This document shows, one piece after another, positions 16,464 through 26,189 of a stretch of DNA of 64,000 bases. Numbering within the stretch: position 1 is the first letter of the stretch; each line of letters begins with the position of its first letter. Source of the DNA: Brevibacillus sp. JNUCC-41. Its GTDB lineage: Bacteria; Bacillota; Bacilli; Bacillales; DSM-1321. Location of the stretch: positions 4,311,501-4,375,500 of the forward strand of contig NZ_CP062163.1 of the NCBI RefSeq assembly GCF_014844095.1. The letters are read 5' to 3'. Under the pieces are notes generated by a model that saw nothing but the letters and a program-made list of their open reading frames with translations, was not told where the DNA came from and did not search any database. The position numbers were made by a program, and so were the translations under genes.

Positions 16464-16747
16464 ACATTTCACCTCCAAAGTGATAATCCAATGTGTTATC
16501 TTATACTATCCACTGATTAGGTAGCAAGGCAAGGTTTAGGCTTTGTTAAAGTAAAGGTTTATTTACTGAGTGCAAAGAGAAAATATCCAAAAGTTGTCCT
16601 TTCACAAATATGAATTGTAATATTTTTCGAGCATTTATACTCATTTTTGTTCACTTAAAATTGACTGAAATATAATGGTCTTTTTAATTTCCCATCACAT
16701 TTAGACAATAAAGTTAAAGGAGGACATAACTTTATTGGAGGAAAAAT

Positions 16748-18352
16748 ATGAAAAATATATGGAAAAAGCCAATTTTGCCTATCGCCTCTATTAGTCTAGC
16801 GTCATGGATGATTGTAAATGCGATTCCTGAAACTCCAGTTCAAGCAGAATTGAATGTTCAATCACAGGTGAAAATGAAAAGTCATGAGCTTCCACTGGGA
16901 ACGTCTTATTTGCATGAGCGAAGAACTTCCATGAATCCAGCGCCTGGATTGACGTATACCAAAATCAATCGTGGTGAAACATCTTCTAAAGACTATTTCA
17001 CAGTGGATGTGGCATTTGTAGAAACACAGAAGCAGGCAAAGATATTGTTGGGAGGTTTAAAGAGAGACGGTTTCAAAAATGCCCGCATTATAAGGGAACC
17101 GGATCGGGCCTTGGATGACCGGGAAAAAGGTCCACTTGGATACATTGTTCGCATCGGCCAATATCAGCAGGAAGCGGATGCAGCCGAAATGAGAAACAAG
17201 TTATCGGATAAGGGATATTCGGGTCTACGGACTGTTTATACGGGTGAAGACGGTGAGAAAACAACAGGACCTTGGGTAGTGAACGTACTTGAAGTGGATC
17301 AGGATCGATTTCAAGGGCATGTGGTGCCTGAATTAGCAAATGACGCAGTGATAGGAAAAGAAACATTGACCCAAATGGCTGATAGAAATGATGCCATTGC
17401 AGGAGTTAATGCTGGATACTTTGTTGTTGGAGCCAAGGATGGAACACCAGGCGATCTTGCCGGTATATTCGCCAGCAATGGTCAACTCGTCAGTGAAGCG
17501 ATAAATGGCCGTTCAGCTCTGATTTTATCTTCTGTTGAAGAGAAGGCAAACATTGCATCTGTTTCCACGTCCATTCAGGCTACTTCATCTGATGGTGCGG
17601 TTAGGGAAGTGGATGGATTAAATCGTAAGCCGGGATTGATCCGCAATTGTGGCGGTGTTGGAGGAGATACGACAACAGAACGGCCGAAACATGATTATAC
17701 TTGTATGGATGAAAGTGAGCTTATCCAATATACATCCGTATTTGGAGAAAAGACGGAATCGGGCGATGGTGTGGAAGTGGTAGTGAATCATGCCGGGGAA
17801 GTGGCGGAATTCCGTAACCATCGTGGGGGAATGATTCCAAGCAGCGGTTCTGTTCTTGCAGGAACGGGGGAAGCGGCAGAATGGCTTCGTGACCATGCCC
17901 AACAAGGGATGAAGATTCAGGTGAAAAGTGAAATCATCGGGGATGGAAAGCCATTAAAATTAGACCAAACCACTAGCATGATTAACGGAGGTCCTCGATT
18001 AATGGAAAACGGAGAAATTTCCATTAATGCCGTAGAGGAAGGATTTCACTGGGAAGAAGATCCTGGGTTTTATTATCGTTTTGGGGAACGTCGTAATCCG
18101 AGAACGCTTGCAGGAATAAAAGAGAATGGAAATCTATTATTTGTCACCATTGATGGGCGCGCACCCGGATGGAGTGTGGGGGCAAATTTTGAAGAAAGTG
18201 CAAAAGTCATGAAGTCATTAGGAGCCATAGATGCCATCAATCTTGACGGCGGCGGATCGACGACCATGACAGTTGGGGCTGATCGAGTCACAAGACCATC
18301 TGACGCAACAGGTGAACGCCCGATTGCCGACGGAATATTGTTAGTAAAATAA
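16748..18352 (+). CDS. Secreted SPOR-domain phosphodiester glycosidase (NAGPA-like)
   Basis: A 534-residue exoprotein. A signal peptide (residues 1-34, ending PVQA) is followed by SPOR-like repeats (~65-180; VRIGQYQQEADAAEMRNKL is characteristic), which bind denuded peptidoglycan. The C-terminal ~330 residues match the phosphodiester glycosidase / NAGPA domain, with GVNAGYF, INGGPRL and the terminal NLDGGGSTTM, which contains the key Asp. It probably hydrolyses phosphodiester-linked sugars in the cell envelope or exopolysaccharide. GGAGG lies 6 bases before the ATG. Monocistronic. Confidence 0.85.
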   Translation: MKNIWKKPILPIASISLASWMIVNAIPETPVQAELNVQSQVKMKSHELPLGTSYLHERRTSMNPAPGLTYTKINRGETSSKDYFTVDVAFVETQKQAKILLGGLKRDGFKNARIIREPDRALDDREKGPLGYIVRIGQYQQEADAAEMRNKLSDKGYSGLRTVYTGEDGEKTTGPWVVNVLEVDQDRFQGHVVPELANDAVIGKETLTQMADRNDAIAGVNAGYFVVGAKDGTPGDLAGIFASNGQLVSEAINGRSALILSSVEEKANIASVSTSIQATSSDGAVREVDGLNRKPGLIRNCGGVGGDTTTERPKHDYTCMDESELIQYTSVFGEKTESGDGVEVVVNHAGEVAEFRNHRGGMIPSSGSVLAGTGEAAEWLRDHAQQGMKIQVKSEIIGDGKPLKLDQTTSMINGGPRLMENGEISINAVEEGFHWEEDPGFYYRFGERRNPRTLAGIKENGNLLFVTIDGRAPGWSVGANFEESAKVMKSLGAIDAINLDGGGSTTMTVGADRVTRPSDATGERPIADGILLVK

Positions 18353-18458
18353 TAGTTGAACATGTAAAGAAGATAAAGGGTAACTTCTTCATATATTCAG
18401 AGGATACCTTTAAGCAACGATAGTAGTTTTAGTTCAAACAGGCCGTCACGAATAAACT

Positions 18459-18500
18459 AAAAAATCTCTTCAGATAGGTTTCTGAAGAGATTTTTTAATA
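18459..18500. terminator. Bidirectional terminator
   Basis: A perfect 16-bp inverted repeat (containing ATCTCTTCAGA / TCTGAAGAGAT) with T6 on the plus side and A6 on the other, between the convergent glycosidase and iclR-type genes. Confidence 0.85.
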
Positions 18501-18525
18501 ATGGGATCATCCGAGCCAGATCAAT

Positions 18526-19257
18526 TTAATATAAGGATTTTGAAATACTTTCAGCAGTTTTTAACAATAAAGAGATATGTTGTTCCATCGATTCCTTATT
18601 CCAGCGAAAGACAGGCCCGGAAATGGAAATAGCTCCAATGACTTTTCCTTTAGCACCGAATACTGGTGCTGATAATGCAGCTACATTCTTCGTGATTTCT
18701 TCCTCATTAATTGAGTAACGGGTATTTACTATAATTTCTAATTGCTGTTGTAGCTTTTTTCTTTCCTCCCCTGGAAGGAGGTTTAACACTTGTGCCTGTA
18801 AACCTTCGCTTAGAAATGCCAATATTACCCGTCCGCTTGAGCCAAATTGTAGCGGAATCCTATTGCCAACCCCTGCTCTTCTGCTTATTTCCTGATTACT
18901 TACATGTTCAATTACACACATCCTTACCATATTTGTTAACATATAAAACCCTACCGTTTCCTGTGTCTCGTCTCTTAATTTAATTAGTTGTGGATCGATT
19001 ATTGAGACAAAAGGTACATCGGTGATTATTTTATTTGCATAATCAATAAACACCGTACCAAGTGAATATTTTTTAGAATCTGCATCTTGGAATACCAAAC
19101 CGTCCATTTTTAAAGTAGTAAGCAGACGATGAGTGATAGGGGGAGAAATGTTAAGATTTTCGCTAATATTTTTAATTCCTTGTGGACCGGTTGTTTCATT
19201 TAAATAATTGATGATTTTGATTGCACGTTGCACCGTAGAAGAAATCTTAGTGTTCAT
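18526..19257 (-). CDS. IclR-family transcriptional regulator
   Basis: A 243-residue regulator. Start at 19257 has GGAGG 7 bases upstream, while a longer frame (19284) lacks it. The N-terminal winged helix (SSTVQRAIKIINYLNE, then PPITHRLLTTLKMDGLV) is followed by the IclR effector-binding domain (GSSGRVILAF and VIGAISISGPVF). It is divergent from the acyl-CoA dehydrogenase gene. The 50-bp palindrome in between, with the IclR-type core GGAAT...ATTCC, is its probable operator. It likely senses an acyl-CoA or aromatic acid related to the pathway. Confidence 0.88.
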   Translation of the reverse strand: MNTKISSTVQRAIKIINYLNETTGPQGIKNISENLNISPPITHRLLTTLKMDGLVFQDADSKKYSLGTVFIDYANKIITDVPFVSIIDPQLIKLRDETQETVGFYMLTNMVRMCVIEHVSNQEISRRAGVGNRIPLQFGSSGRVILAFLSEGLQAQVLNLLPGEERKKLQQQLEIIVNTRYSINEEEITKNVAALSAPVFGAKGKVIGAISISGPVFRWNKESMEQHISLLLKTAESISKSLY

Positions 19258-19504
19258 AAATAAATCCTCCAAATAAAATTCCAAATTAATTTAATTATTA
19301 AAAATATTATATCATAGTGTAATAAGGGCCAATCAGTAGCTAGAATAGTTTCCGTTATCATTATTATGAATTGAAAGGGATGATTCAGAAAGTTCACCAG
19401 TAGTGATCTTTTTGGAATATCCCATTTTTTTAAAAAATTATATTTATATAAATTTTGAGAAGAAAAGGTCAAATTTTCTGCTAGTTGAGGTCTTGAATAA
19501 TAAA

Positions 19505-19533
19505 TTGACTTTTCTGAAAATTAACTTTATTAT
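19505..19533 (+). promoter_or_regulatory. SigA-type promoter of the acyl-CoA operon
   Basis: TTGACT at 19505-19510, a 17-base spacer and TATTAT at 19528-19533. The -10 box lies inside the left arm of the palindrome. Confidence 0.65.
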
Positions 19534-19575
19534 TCATAATATAGGAATTATAATTCCTTTATTATGAATAATAAA
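19526..19575. promoter_or_regulatory. 50-bp palindromic operator, probably for IclR
   Basis: Perfect 16-bp arms (19526-19541 and 19560-19575) enclose a perfect 14-bp inner palindrome GGAATTATAATTCC (19544-19557). It overlaps the -10 box and start point of the acyl-CoA dehydrogenase promoter, so a bound regulator would block it. Confidence 0.75.
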
Positions 19576-19728
19576 TTATTGCAATGTTGAAAGGAAGTGA
19601 AATAGTAACCTGAAAAATGAATAACTTGTACGATCCTGATTCGGTAAACCGTAAAAAAGTAAAAGGAGGGATAACAGAAATATTCTTTATTAATTATTAA
19701 AAATGAAAATTAAACAAGGGGGATTAAT

Positions 19729-21528
19729 ATGTCCGTGAAATTAATAAATTCTAATTCAAGAAAAGCCTATTCTGGTTCGATGCCCGACACAAAGGGATTA
19801 AACTTTTTTGAAGAGGATCAAAATTTGTCTTTTATACTTAAGCATTATCTTTCTATAGAAAATTATAATCGGGCCCTTCCTCACTTAAAAGAGTTGGGGG
19901 AAATAGCCGGAACAAGGCTTGATGAATTATCCCGGATGGCGGATAGGCATACTCCCGAGTTAATAAATTATGATGCAAAAGGGGAACGAGTAGACGAAGT
20001 TGCCTATCATCCGTCCTATAAAGAGATGGAATCATTAGGATATGGAAAGTTCGCACTGGTCGCTATGTCTCATAAACCTGTGCTGGGATTTCCTACTAAA
20101 CTACCGCATGTGTTAAAGTACGGATTTTGGTATTTGTTTGTCCAATCCGAGTTTGGTTTAGCTTGCCCGATGAGCATGACTGACTCTGCCGCTAGGGTCT
20201 TAAGTAAATTTGGTGATCAAGGATTAAAAGAAACCTATTTGTCTCGTATGACGAGTACAGATATGAAAACATTATGGACAGGTGCCCAATTTATGACCGA
20301 AAAACAAGGCGGGTCTGACGTTGGCGCAAATACGGTCACAGCAAAGAAAGTTGATGATCATTGGGAGATTTGGGGTGATAAATGGTTTTGTTCCAATGTT
20401 TCTGCAGATGTAGCATTAGTTTTGGCTCGTCCTGAAGACGCCCCCGAGGGTACTAAAGGTCTTGGAATGTTTTTAATGCCAAGGAAACTGCCAGATGGAT
20501 CTCTTAATAATTACAAAGTTAATCGCCTAAAAGATAAATTCGGGACCCGCGATATGGCTTCTGGTGAGGTGACTTTTGAAGGGGCCGTTGCGTATGTCGT
20601 AGGGGATATTTCAAAGGGTTTTAAACAAATGATGTCAATGGTGAATTCTTCACGGTTATCGAACGCCGTACGTTCTAGCGCGATGATGCGTAGAAGCTTT
20701 TTAGAAGCACTCGTTTCATCTCGAGGTCGTGTCGCATTTGGCAGCTCATTGTCTGAAAAACCCCTTATGAAAGAAACTCTTTTTGAACTATTGCTAGATT
20801 GCGAAGCAGCTGCGTCCATCACATTTTACACAGCTTCCGTTTATGATAATTCCGATCAAGGGAACCAGGAAGATGAAAAGCTATTACGAATTTTGACGCC
20901 ATTGCTAAAAGGATTCATTTGTAAACGTGCAAGAAATTCTACCTCGGAAGGGATGGAAGCCAGGGGAGGAAATGGATATATCGAGGATTGGATAGATTCG
21001 AAACTTGTACGTGATGCTCATGTGGGCTCCATTTGGGAAGGCACCACGAATATTGTTGCTTTAGACGTTGTAAGAGCGTTAGTGAAAGACGAAGCAGGAG
21101 AAATCTTTTTTAAGGACCTATACAATCGATTGGATGGGATTACGAATTCTTTGACTCAACAGATTGGGAAGATCCTTCTGCAAATATCAAAAAAAGTTGA
21201 ATCGCAATCAAAGAGGATAATGAGTCTGAATGGACCAGAAAGGGAATTGCCTGCTAAACAATTAATGAACCGGATGTATCATATATTCACTGCCAGTCTT
21301 CTGCTAAATGAAGCGGAAGTACAAATTACAGCCCAAGAAAACTATCGAAAATTATACATGGCTTTGCAGTATATCCATCGTTATTTGCTTTCAAGTGGCT
21401 TGGATGAACTTAATTACTTTGATTCATCACTATTAAAATGGTTTGATGCTATTGTTGACTTTGACCAAGTATCAAAAGGGGCCGTAGAAGGTTTACTGGA
21501 AAACGTGCAACAGGCCGTGAAACTCTAA
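19729..21528 (+). CDS. Acyl-CoA dehydrogenase, AidB-like
   Basis: A 599-residue flavoprotein. FAD/acyl-CoA dehydrogenase motifs include LWTGAQFMTEKQGGSDVGAN, KWFCSNVSAD and, near residue 410, ARGGNGYIEDW followed by VGSIWEGTTNIVALD, the pattern typical of AidB-type enzymes. It is longer than standard short-chain enzymes, with a helical C-terminal extension. It probably oxidises the CoA thioester made by the adjacent CoA-transferase, in the cytoplasm. AGGGGG precedes the ATG. First gene of the IclR-controlled operon, 25 bases before the transferase gene. Confidence 0.87.
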   Translation: MSVKLINSNSRKAYSGSMPDTKGLNFFEEDQNLSFILKHYLSIENYNRALPHLKELGEIAGTRLDELSRMADRHTPELINYDAKGERVDEVAYHPSYKEMESLGYGKFALVAMSHKPVLGFPTKLPHVLKYGFWYLFVQSEFGLACPMSMTDSAARVLSKFGDQGLKETYLSRMTSTDMKTLWTGAQFMTEKQGGSDVGANTVTAKKVDDHWEIWGDKWFCSNVSADVALVLARPEDAPEGTKGLGMFLMPRKLPDGSLNNYKVNRLKDKFGTRDMASGEVTFEGAVAYVVGDISKGFKQMMSMVNSSRLSNAVRSSAMMRRSFLEALVSSRGRVAFGSSLSEKPLMKETLFELLLDCEAAASITFYTASVYDNSDQGNQEDEKLLRILTPLLKGFICKRARNSTSEGMEARGGNGYIEDWIDSKLVRDAHVGSIWEGTTNIVALDVVRALVKDEAGEIFFKDLYNRLDGITNSLTQQIGKILLQISKKVESQSKRIMSLNGPERELPAKQLMNRMYHIFTASLLLNEAEVQITAQENYRKLYMALQYIHRYLLSSGLDELNYFDSSLLKWFDAIVDFDQVSKGAVEGLLENVQQAVKL

Positions 21529-21553
21529 ACATCAAAGGATGGAGGTGAGAACA

Positions 21554-22741
21554 ATGAATGGAGCATTAAGCCGGATAAAAGTTCTTGATCTAAGCCGAGT
21601 GGTGGCTGGACCTGTCTGTACAAGTATTTTAGGAGATCTGGGTGCAGATATTATTAAAGTGGAAGGGCCGGATATCGTGGATGAAACACGAACATGGTTT
21701 CCTCCGGACATTGAAAATATTAGTTTGTATTATATGGCAGTTAATCGAAATAAACGTGCCATAACGGTGAATTTAAAGACAAAAGAAGGAATTCAAATCA
21801 TAAAAAAACTCATCCAGGAATCTGATGTTGTCGTAGAAAATTTTAAGACAGGAACGATGGAGCGGTTAGGACTGGGATATGAAGACTTGAAAGCGTTGAA
21901 CACTAAAATCATTCACTGCTCCATTACAGGGTTTGGTCATACAGGACCGTATAAACAATTACCTGGATATGACTTTCTTGCTCAGGCAATGAGTGGGTTT
22001 ATGAGTGTGAATGGCACATCCGATGGTGCACCTGTTAAAGCAGGGATTGCTATGGCCGATTTATATGCAGGACTATATGCAACCATTAGCGTATTAGCCG
22101 CTTTGGAGGCTAGGAATCATTCCGGTCGTGGTCAGCATTGTGACATCTCCCTTATGGACTCGATGGTTGCTTCATTGCTTAATATAGGAACAGGTTTTTT
22201 AAATACAGGAAATCTGCCTAAACGATATGGAAATCAGCACCCGACCCTAGTTCCCTATCAGAATTTCCAAACAAAAGATAAAGAGATTATAATTGCAGTA
22301 GGCAACGACAGACAATTCCGGCGTTTTTGTTCATTAATAAATGCAGAGGAATTACCCCAGGATGAGCGTTTTGCAACAGCAAATGCAAGAATCATATATA
22401 GGGAAGAGTTAATTCCTATATTACAAGAAGTGATATTAACAAAAACAGCAGCTGAATGGCTTAGAATTTTCCAAGAAAACAATATTCCATGCGGTCCCAT
22501 CAATACTTTAGATAGAGTTTTTATAGATGAACAAGTACTTGAAAGGAAAATGATTCAGGAAGTTGAACATCCTTCAGTTGGAATTGTTAAACTTTTGGGG
22601 TCACCATTAAAACTCTCTGATACACCTGTCACAATCGAGAGGCATCCCCCTTTACATGGGGAGCATACTGAAGAAGTACTGATGGAATTAGGCTACGATA
22701 AAGAAGAAATTAAATCGTTTATGGAAGATAAGGTTATTTGA
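21554..22741 (+). CDS. Family III CoA-transferase (CaiB/BaiF)
   Basis: A 395-residue protein. ATG at 21554 is used because GGAGGTG (21541-21547) lies just before it; an in-frame ATG at 21539 overlaps the site. Typical motifs are VLDLSRVVAGPVC, GADIIKVEGP, NRNKRAITVNLKTKEG and the catalytic Asp in CDISLMDSM. It transfers CoA from a donor thioester to a carboxylic acid, activating the substrate for the upstream dehydrogenase. It is co-transcribed with it. The acid is not identifiable from sequence, though the neighbouring AAHS transporter suggests an aromatic or similar organic acid. Confidence 0.88.
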   Translation: MNGALSRIKVLDLSRVVAGPVCTSILGDLGADIIKVEGPDIVDETRTWFPPDIENISLYYMAVNRNKRAITVNLKTKEGIQIIKKLIQESDVVVENFKTGTMERLGLGYEDLKALNTKIIHCSITGFGHTGPYKQLPGYDFLAQAMSGFMSVNGTSDGAPVKAGIAMADLYAGLYATISVLAALEARNHSGRGQHCDISLMDSMVASLLNIGTGFLNTGNLPKRYGNQHPTLVPYQNFQTKDKEIIIAVGNDRQFRRFCSLINAEELPQDERFATANARIIYREELIPILQEVILTKTAAEWLRIFQENNIPCGPINTLDRVFIDEQVLERKMIQEVEHPSVGIVKLLGSPLKLSDTPVTIERHPPLHGEHTEEVLMELGYDKEEIKSFMEDKVI

Positions 22742-23017
22742 AATGACTAAATCGGCATCTATATATATCGTTAATGGTGGCTGGAGTAAGATTCTGTAGT
22801 TAGCTTTTAAAGAAATCTCTAATTAATCAATAATACTATTGAAGCTAAATAGCATGTTAATTGAACAATATTAGTTTGGGAAAACGAAGCAGTGATGAAT
22901 AAAGTCTTCATTAGTTCCTATCATCCGATGATTTTTCAACTTCAAATTGATGGCGCTTACATCGAATAGATGTTTACCGTTTTTACAAGTAGATAATCCA
23001 AAATCAAGGGGGTTAGT

Positions 23018-24298
23018 ATGAATAATGGTGCGTCAGATCGGACTTGGATTGTGGTATTCGTCGCATGCTTTTTAGGTCTTATGGTAGATGGCATGGACTT
23101 AATCATGCTATCTATCACGATGCCTAGTCTAATGGAAGAGTTTAATATTGGTAAAGTAGATGCAGGTCTCATCGCTACATGGTCCTTAGTGGGTATGGCC
23201 GTTGGCGGAATCGGTGGCGGTTGGTTATCTGACCGGTTTGGCCGGGTAAGAATGGCAACCTGGATGATGGTTCTATTCTCCATTGGAACGTGTTTACTTG
23301 GATTTGCCCAAACGTATGAACAATTTATCGTTATTCGTTTCATTTCTGCTATCGGGATTGGGGCCGAATATACTATCGTTACGATGCTCATGGCTGAATA
23401 TGTACCTACGAAAAAAAGGACGACGATTTTAGGTACACTACAAGCAGCTTATTCATTAGGATATTTAGTGGCGGCTTTATTGGCTGGTGCAATCTTGCCT
23501 GAATACGGATGGAGGCCTCTTTATTTTATCGCTGTTGTACCTGTTCTTTTGGCAATTTATATCAGATTCAAAATTCCTGAACCTGAAGGGTGGAAAGAAA
23601 GGGCTCAAGCTCAAAAACAAATGGGTAGGGGAAATAAGAAAAATGAGTGGGCTGCGATTTTCAAAGATTCAAAAACAAGAAAGACTTTTATATTTTGGGG
23701 ACTTACTGCGACCTTCTTACAATTTGCTTATTATGGCATTGGTACCTGGCTGCCGACGTATATTGTTTCTGATTTAGGCTTTGATTTTAAAAAAATGACA
23801 GGGTATATTGTAGGGACATATACAGCGGCGATCTTAGGTAAAATCATTGCAGGTTGGCTGGCAGATCGATACGGTCGTAAAACGCTGTTTGTATTTGGTG
23901 GTTTCTCTACTGCTATTGTCTTACCAATCGTTTATCTTTATAATTCACCGTCTAATATTATTCTGTTACTTACTTTACTAGGTTTTCTCTATGGTATACC
24001 TTATGCAGTTAATGCTACTTACATGGCTGAGAGTTTTCCTGCACATATTCGTGGTACAGCTGTAGGGGGATCATATAATGTTGGTCGAGTCGGATCAGCT
24101 ATGGCTCCATTTCTCATTGGTATCATGGCGGAATCCTATTCAATTGGGTTCGGATTAGCTACACTTGCTATTGCGTATGTGGTATCAGCGTTAATTCCTG
24201 CACTGTTTATTCGGGAAAAAATGTACGATCCATTTGGGAAGGAAAAAAATTCTGCAACCAAGCAAAAAGAAAGTGTTTACGAGAATCAAACTATATAA
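23018..24298 (+). CDS. MFS transporter, AAHS (aromatic acid:H+ symporter) type
   Basis: A 426-residue, 12-helix major facilitator. The DGMD motif in helix 1 (LMVDGMDLIMLS) and GWLSDRFGRVRM / GWLADRYGRKTL between helices 2-3 and 8-9 fit the AAHS subgroup that imports benzoate-like acids. AAGGGGG lies before the ATG. It is 276 bases after the CoA-transferase in the same orientation, so it is either the third gene of the operon or has its own promoter. It likely takes up the acid activated by that enzyme. Confidence 0.85.
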   Translation: MNNGASDRTWIVVFVACFLGLMVDGMDLIMLSITMPSLMEEFNIGKVDAGLIATWSLVGMAVGGIGGGWLSDRFGRVRMATWMMVLFSIGTCLLGFAQTYEQFIVIRFISAIGIGAEYTIVTMLMAEYVPTKKRTTILGTLQAAYSLGYLVAALLAGAILPEYGWRPLYFIAVVPVLLAIYIRFKIPEPEGWKERAQAQKQMGRGNKKNEWAAIFKDSKTRKTFIFWGLTATFLQFAYYGIGTWLPTYIVSDLGFDFKKMTGYIVGTYTAAILGKIIAGWLADRYGRKTLFVFGGFSTAIVLPIVYLYNSPSNIILLLTLLGFLYGIPYAVNATYMAESFPAHIRGTAVGGSYNVGRVGSAMAPFLIGIMAESYSIGFGLATLAIAYVVSALIPALFIREKMYDPFGKEKNSATKQKESVYENQTI

Positions 24299-24732
24299 AT
24301 TATATTATTAGCCTTTGTTAATGCAAAATTTGTTCGGTGGTTTAAAGGAAGCACTGATTATAAATGAATATCAGCAAAGTGTTTACATAATGGTAAAGAG
24401 GAAGTGTTATGAAGGACGAAGGAGGTTATATTTACCTCGTTTATCGTGGTGGAGTATGAATATTTATCTATAGAAGTCGAGGGTGTCCTCTACGAGCTTA
24501 CAGATGTTAGAAAGGAAGCAGAAGTTGGTAAACAAAAAAGTGAACGGAGAATTTTCAGAAAATAATTTTCAGAAGGCTGCCCAAGATGACTGAAACATCA
24601 TTTTGCGGTCAGCCCCTTTTTTTCATTCTAGCAGGATATGTGATTTCCAGGTTCATGCCCAAAGGTTTAACACCCGGTTGCTGCAGTTCCTCATTTAATC
24701 TTTATTCAAGATATGGCCTGTCAGACGGTAGA
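24299..24732. other. Intergenic region
   Basis: Contains short unrelated open frames without support. A GC-rich stem (GGCTG / CAGCC) followed by T7, at 24573-24623, may terminate the transporter transcript. Confidence 0.4.
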
Positions 24733-25317
24733 CTAGTTACAAAACTCCCTTATAATCTGGTTCTTTATTTCTTCTACCGGAAACCCTTGTTGGTAGGTGG
24801 AAATCATCAACATAATCCCCTGTAGCACAGATGAAAAGTATAACGATCGTTTCCTTGGTTCCTCTTCCCCCATACTTTCAAATATCTTACATTGAAACTC
24901 AAATTGTCTAGCATTTTCTTCAATTATGAGATGACTGTATTTTATCAAATCTTCATCAGCCTCTGGCTGAGTTTGCAGGTGTAGATAGAAGCGGTGTACT
25001 TCCGGTTTTTTGTGGATATTATCAATGGCACCATTGACTATATATTCAAGTTGTTCACGAGGTGTATTTAAGGTGAAAGCTTCTTCCATGACTTCAACCA
25101 CTTCCTTGATTCTGGCCACGACCATTTCAGAAAGAAGTTCTTCTTTTCCTTTGTAATAGTTATACAGTAACCCTTTAGAAATCCCAGCCTTCTTGGCTAT
25201 ATCGCTTATAGAAGTAGCGTAATATCCTTGTTTCATAAATAACTCCATGGCTGCAGCACGGATTTTTTCTTTGGATGCTTGGCGAATGCGGTCATTCTCT
25301 TCGGGTGTACGTGGCAT
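24733..25317 (-). CDS. TetR-family transcriptional regulator
   Basis: A 194-residue TetR protein. The start at 25317 gives the standard N-terminus with an HTH at residues ~28-50 (TSISDIAKKAGISKGLLYNYYKGKEEL spans it). The upstream extension of the frame lies inside the hydrolase gene. It begins 7 bases after the hydrolase stop, so the two are one operon. The effector domain (RFYLHLQTQPE) is of the TetR_C type common in Bacillus stress regulators. It probably represses its own operon through the operator at 26123. Confidence 0.87.
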   Translation of the reverse strand: MPRTPEENDRIRQASKEKIRAAAMELFMKQGYYATSISDIAKKAGISKGLLYNYYKGKEELLSEMVVARIKEVVEVMEEAFTLNTPREQLEYIVNGAIDNIHKKPEVHRFYLHLQTQPEADEDLIKYSHLIIEENARQFEFQCKIFESMGEEEPRKRSLYFSSVLQGIMLMISTYQQGFPVEEIKNQIIREFCN

Positions 25318-25324
25318 TTTACCT

Positions 25325-26077
25325 TCAATCCTCCATAAAAGCAGTGAATTCTTGATATAAAACTTCAGAATGGGTGAGGGGCAGCATATGATCGGCATCC
25401 TCCAGTTCGATGAAACGGATGTTTGGAACCTTGCGGAAACAATCGGCAACCCGAAAATTGTCTGCCAAGTCCTTTTTGCCGATAAAAAATAAAGTTTCGG
25501 GGTTCAATTCTTCTAATCGTCCCATTGCTGGCGGCTGAGGCCATATCATGCAGAAATCAGCGGGCCACTTAAGCATGCGCCCGAAATGATGCCTGAGCAT
25601 TTGAACAGCGAGATCTTTGTACGGACTATCGATAACAACTTGATATGTTGGTGAAAGAAGGGCAAGATCCAACATCTTATCTATATTGGGGGCACTTTCC
25701 AATATTTTGTCATGATATTGTACAAAGTCCTTTGAATAGGGAAAACCAGTTAAAGAAGGAGCAATTAATACAAGTTTCGATACTCTTTCAGGGTGATTAA
25801 GGGCGAAATCAGTTGCAATCTGTCCGCCCATTGAATGACCTATAAGCGTTGCCTGATTAAGTTCCAGGTAATCCATTAATGCCAAAACATCGTCAACATA
25901 GTTTGCATGTTTTATAGGTGATGGTGATTTACCAGCACCACGTCCATCAAAAGCAATAACTTTGTAATCCTTAGATAAAAGAGAAGCCAAAAATGTCCAT
26001 TGCCTCAAATCAGCACCACCGCCATGAATAAGAACAACAGGATGACCACTGCCAGTAATCTCAAAATGTAAATCCAA
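25325..26077 (-). CDS. Alpha/beta hydrolase
   Basis: A 250-residue alpha/beta hydrolase. The TTG at 26077 follows GGAGGGG at proper spacing; a longer frame from 26098 overlaps the ribosome binding site. The oxyanion segment is VVLIHGGGADLRQW, the nucleophile elbow is GHSMGG (Ser), an acid is available near FIGKKDLAD, and the catalytic His lies in ELEDADHMLPL. Sequence style resembles 3-oxoadipate enol-lactonase-like and related esterases; the substrate is unknown. It is controlled together with the TetR gene. Confidence 0.85.
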   Translation of the reverse strand: MDLHFEITGSGHPVVLIHGGGADLRQWTFLASLLSKDYKVIAFDGRGAGKSPSPIKHANYVDDVLALMDYLELNQATLIGHSMGGQIATDFALNHPERVSKLVLIAPSLTGFPYSKDFVQYHDKILESAPNIDKMLDLALLSPTYQVVIDSPYKDLAVQMLRHHFGRMLKWPADFCMIWPQPPAMGRLEELNPETLFFIGKKDLADNFRVADCFRKVPNIRFIELEDADHMLPLTHSEVLYQEFTAFMED

Positions 26078-26113
26078 TGCAACCCCTCCATTTTTCACTG
26101 AATTTTCAGTATT

Positions 26114-26142
26114 ATTTTATTATTGAATGAACGTTTAGTCAA
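26114..26142 (-). promoter_or_regulatory. Promoter of the hydrolase-tetR operon
   Basis: On the minus strand, TTGACT (26142-26137), a 17-base spacer and TAAAAT (26119-26114): a close match to the SigA consensus. Confidence 0.7.
26123..26142. promoter_or_regulatory. TetR-type operator
   Basis: TTGAATGAACGTTTAGTCAA is a 20-bp palindrome with 8 of 10 symmetric pairs. It resembles operators of BM3R1/FadR-type TetR proteins and covers the -35 box and most of the spacer. Confidence 0.65.
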
Positions 26143-26189
26143 TATAAAACACGGGTTAATTTTAAACGATTTTAGATTTTATATCGATT

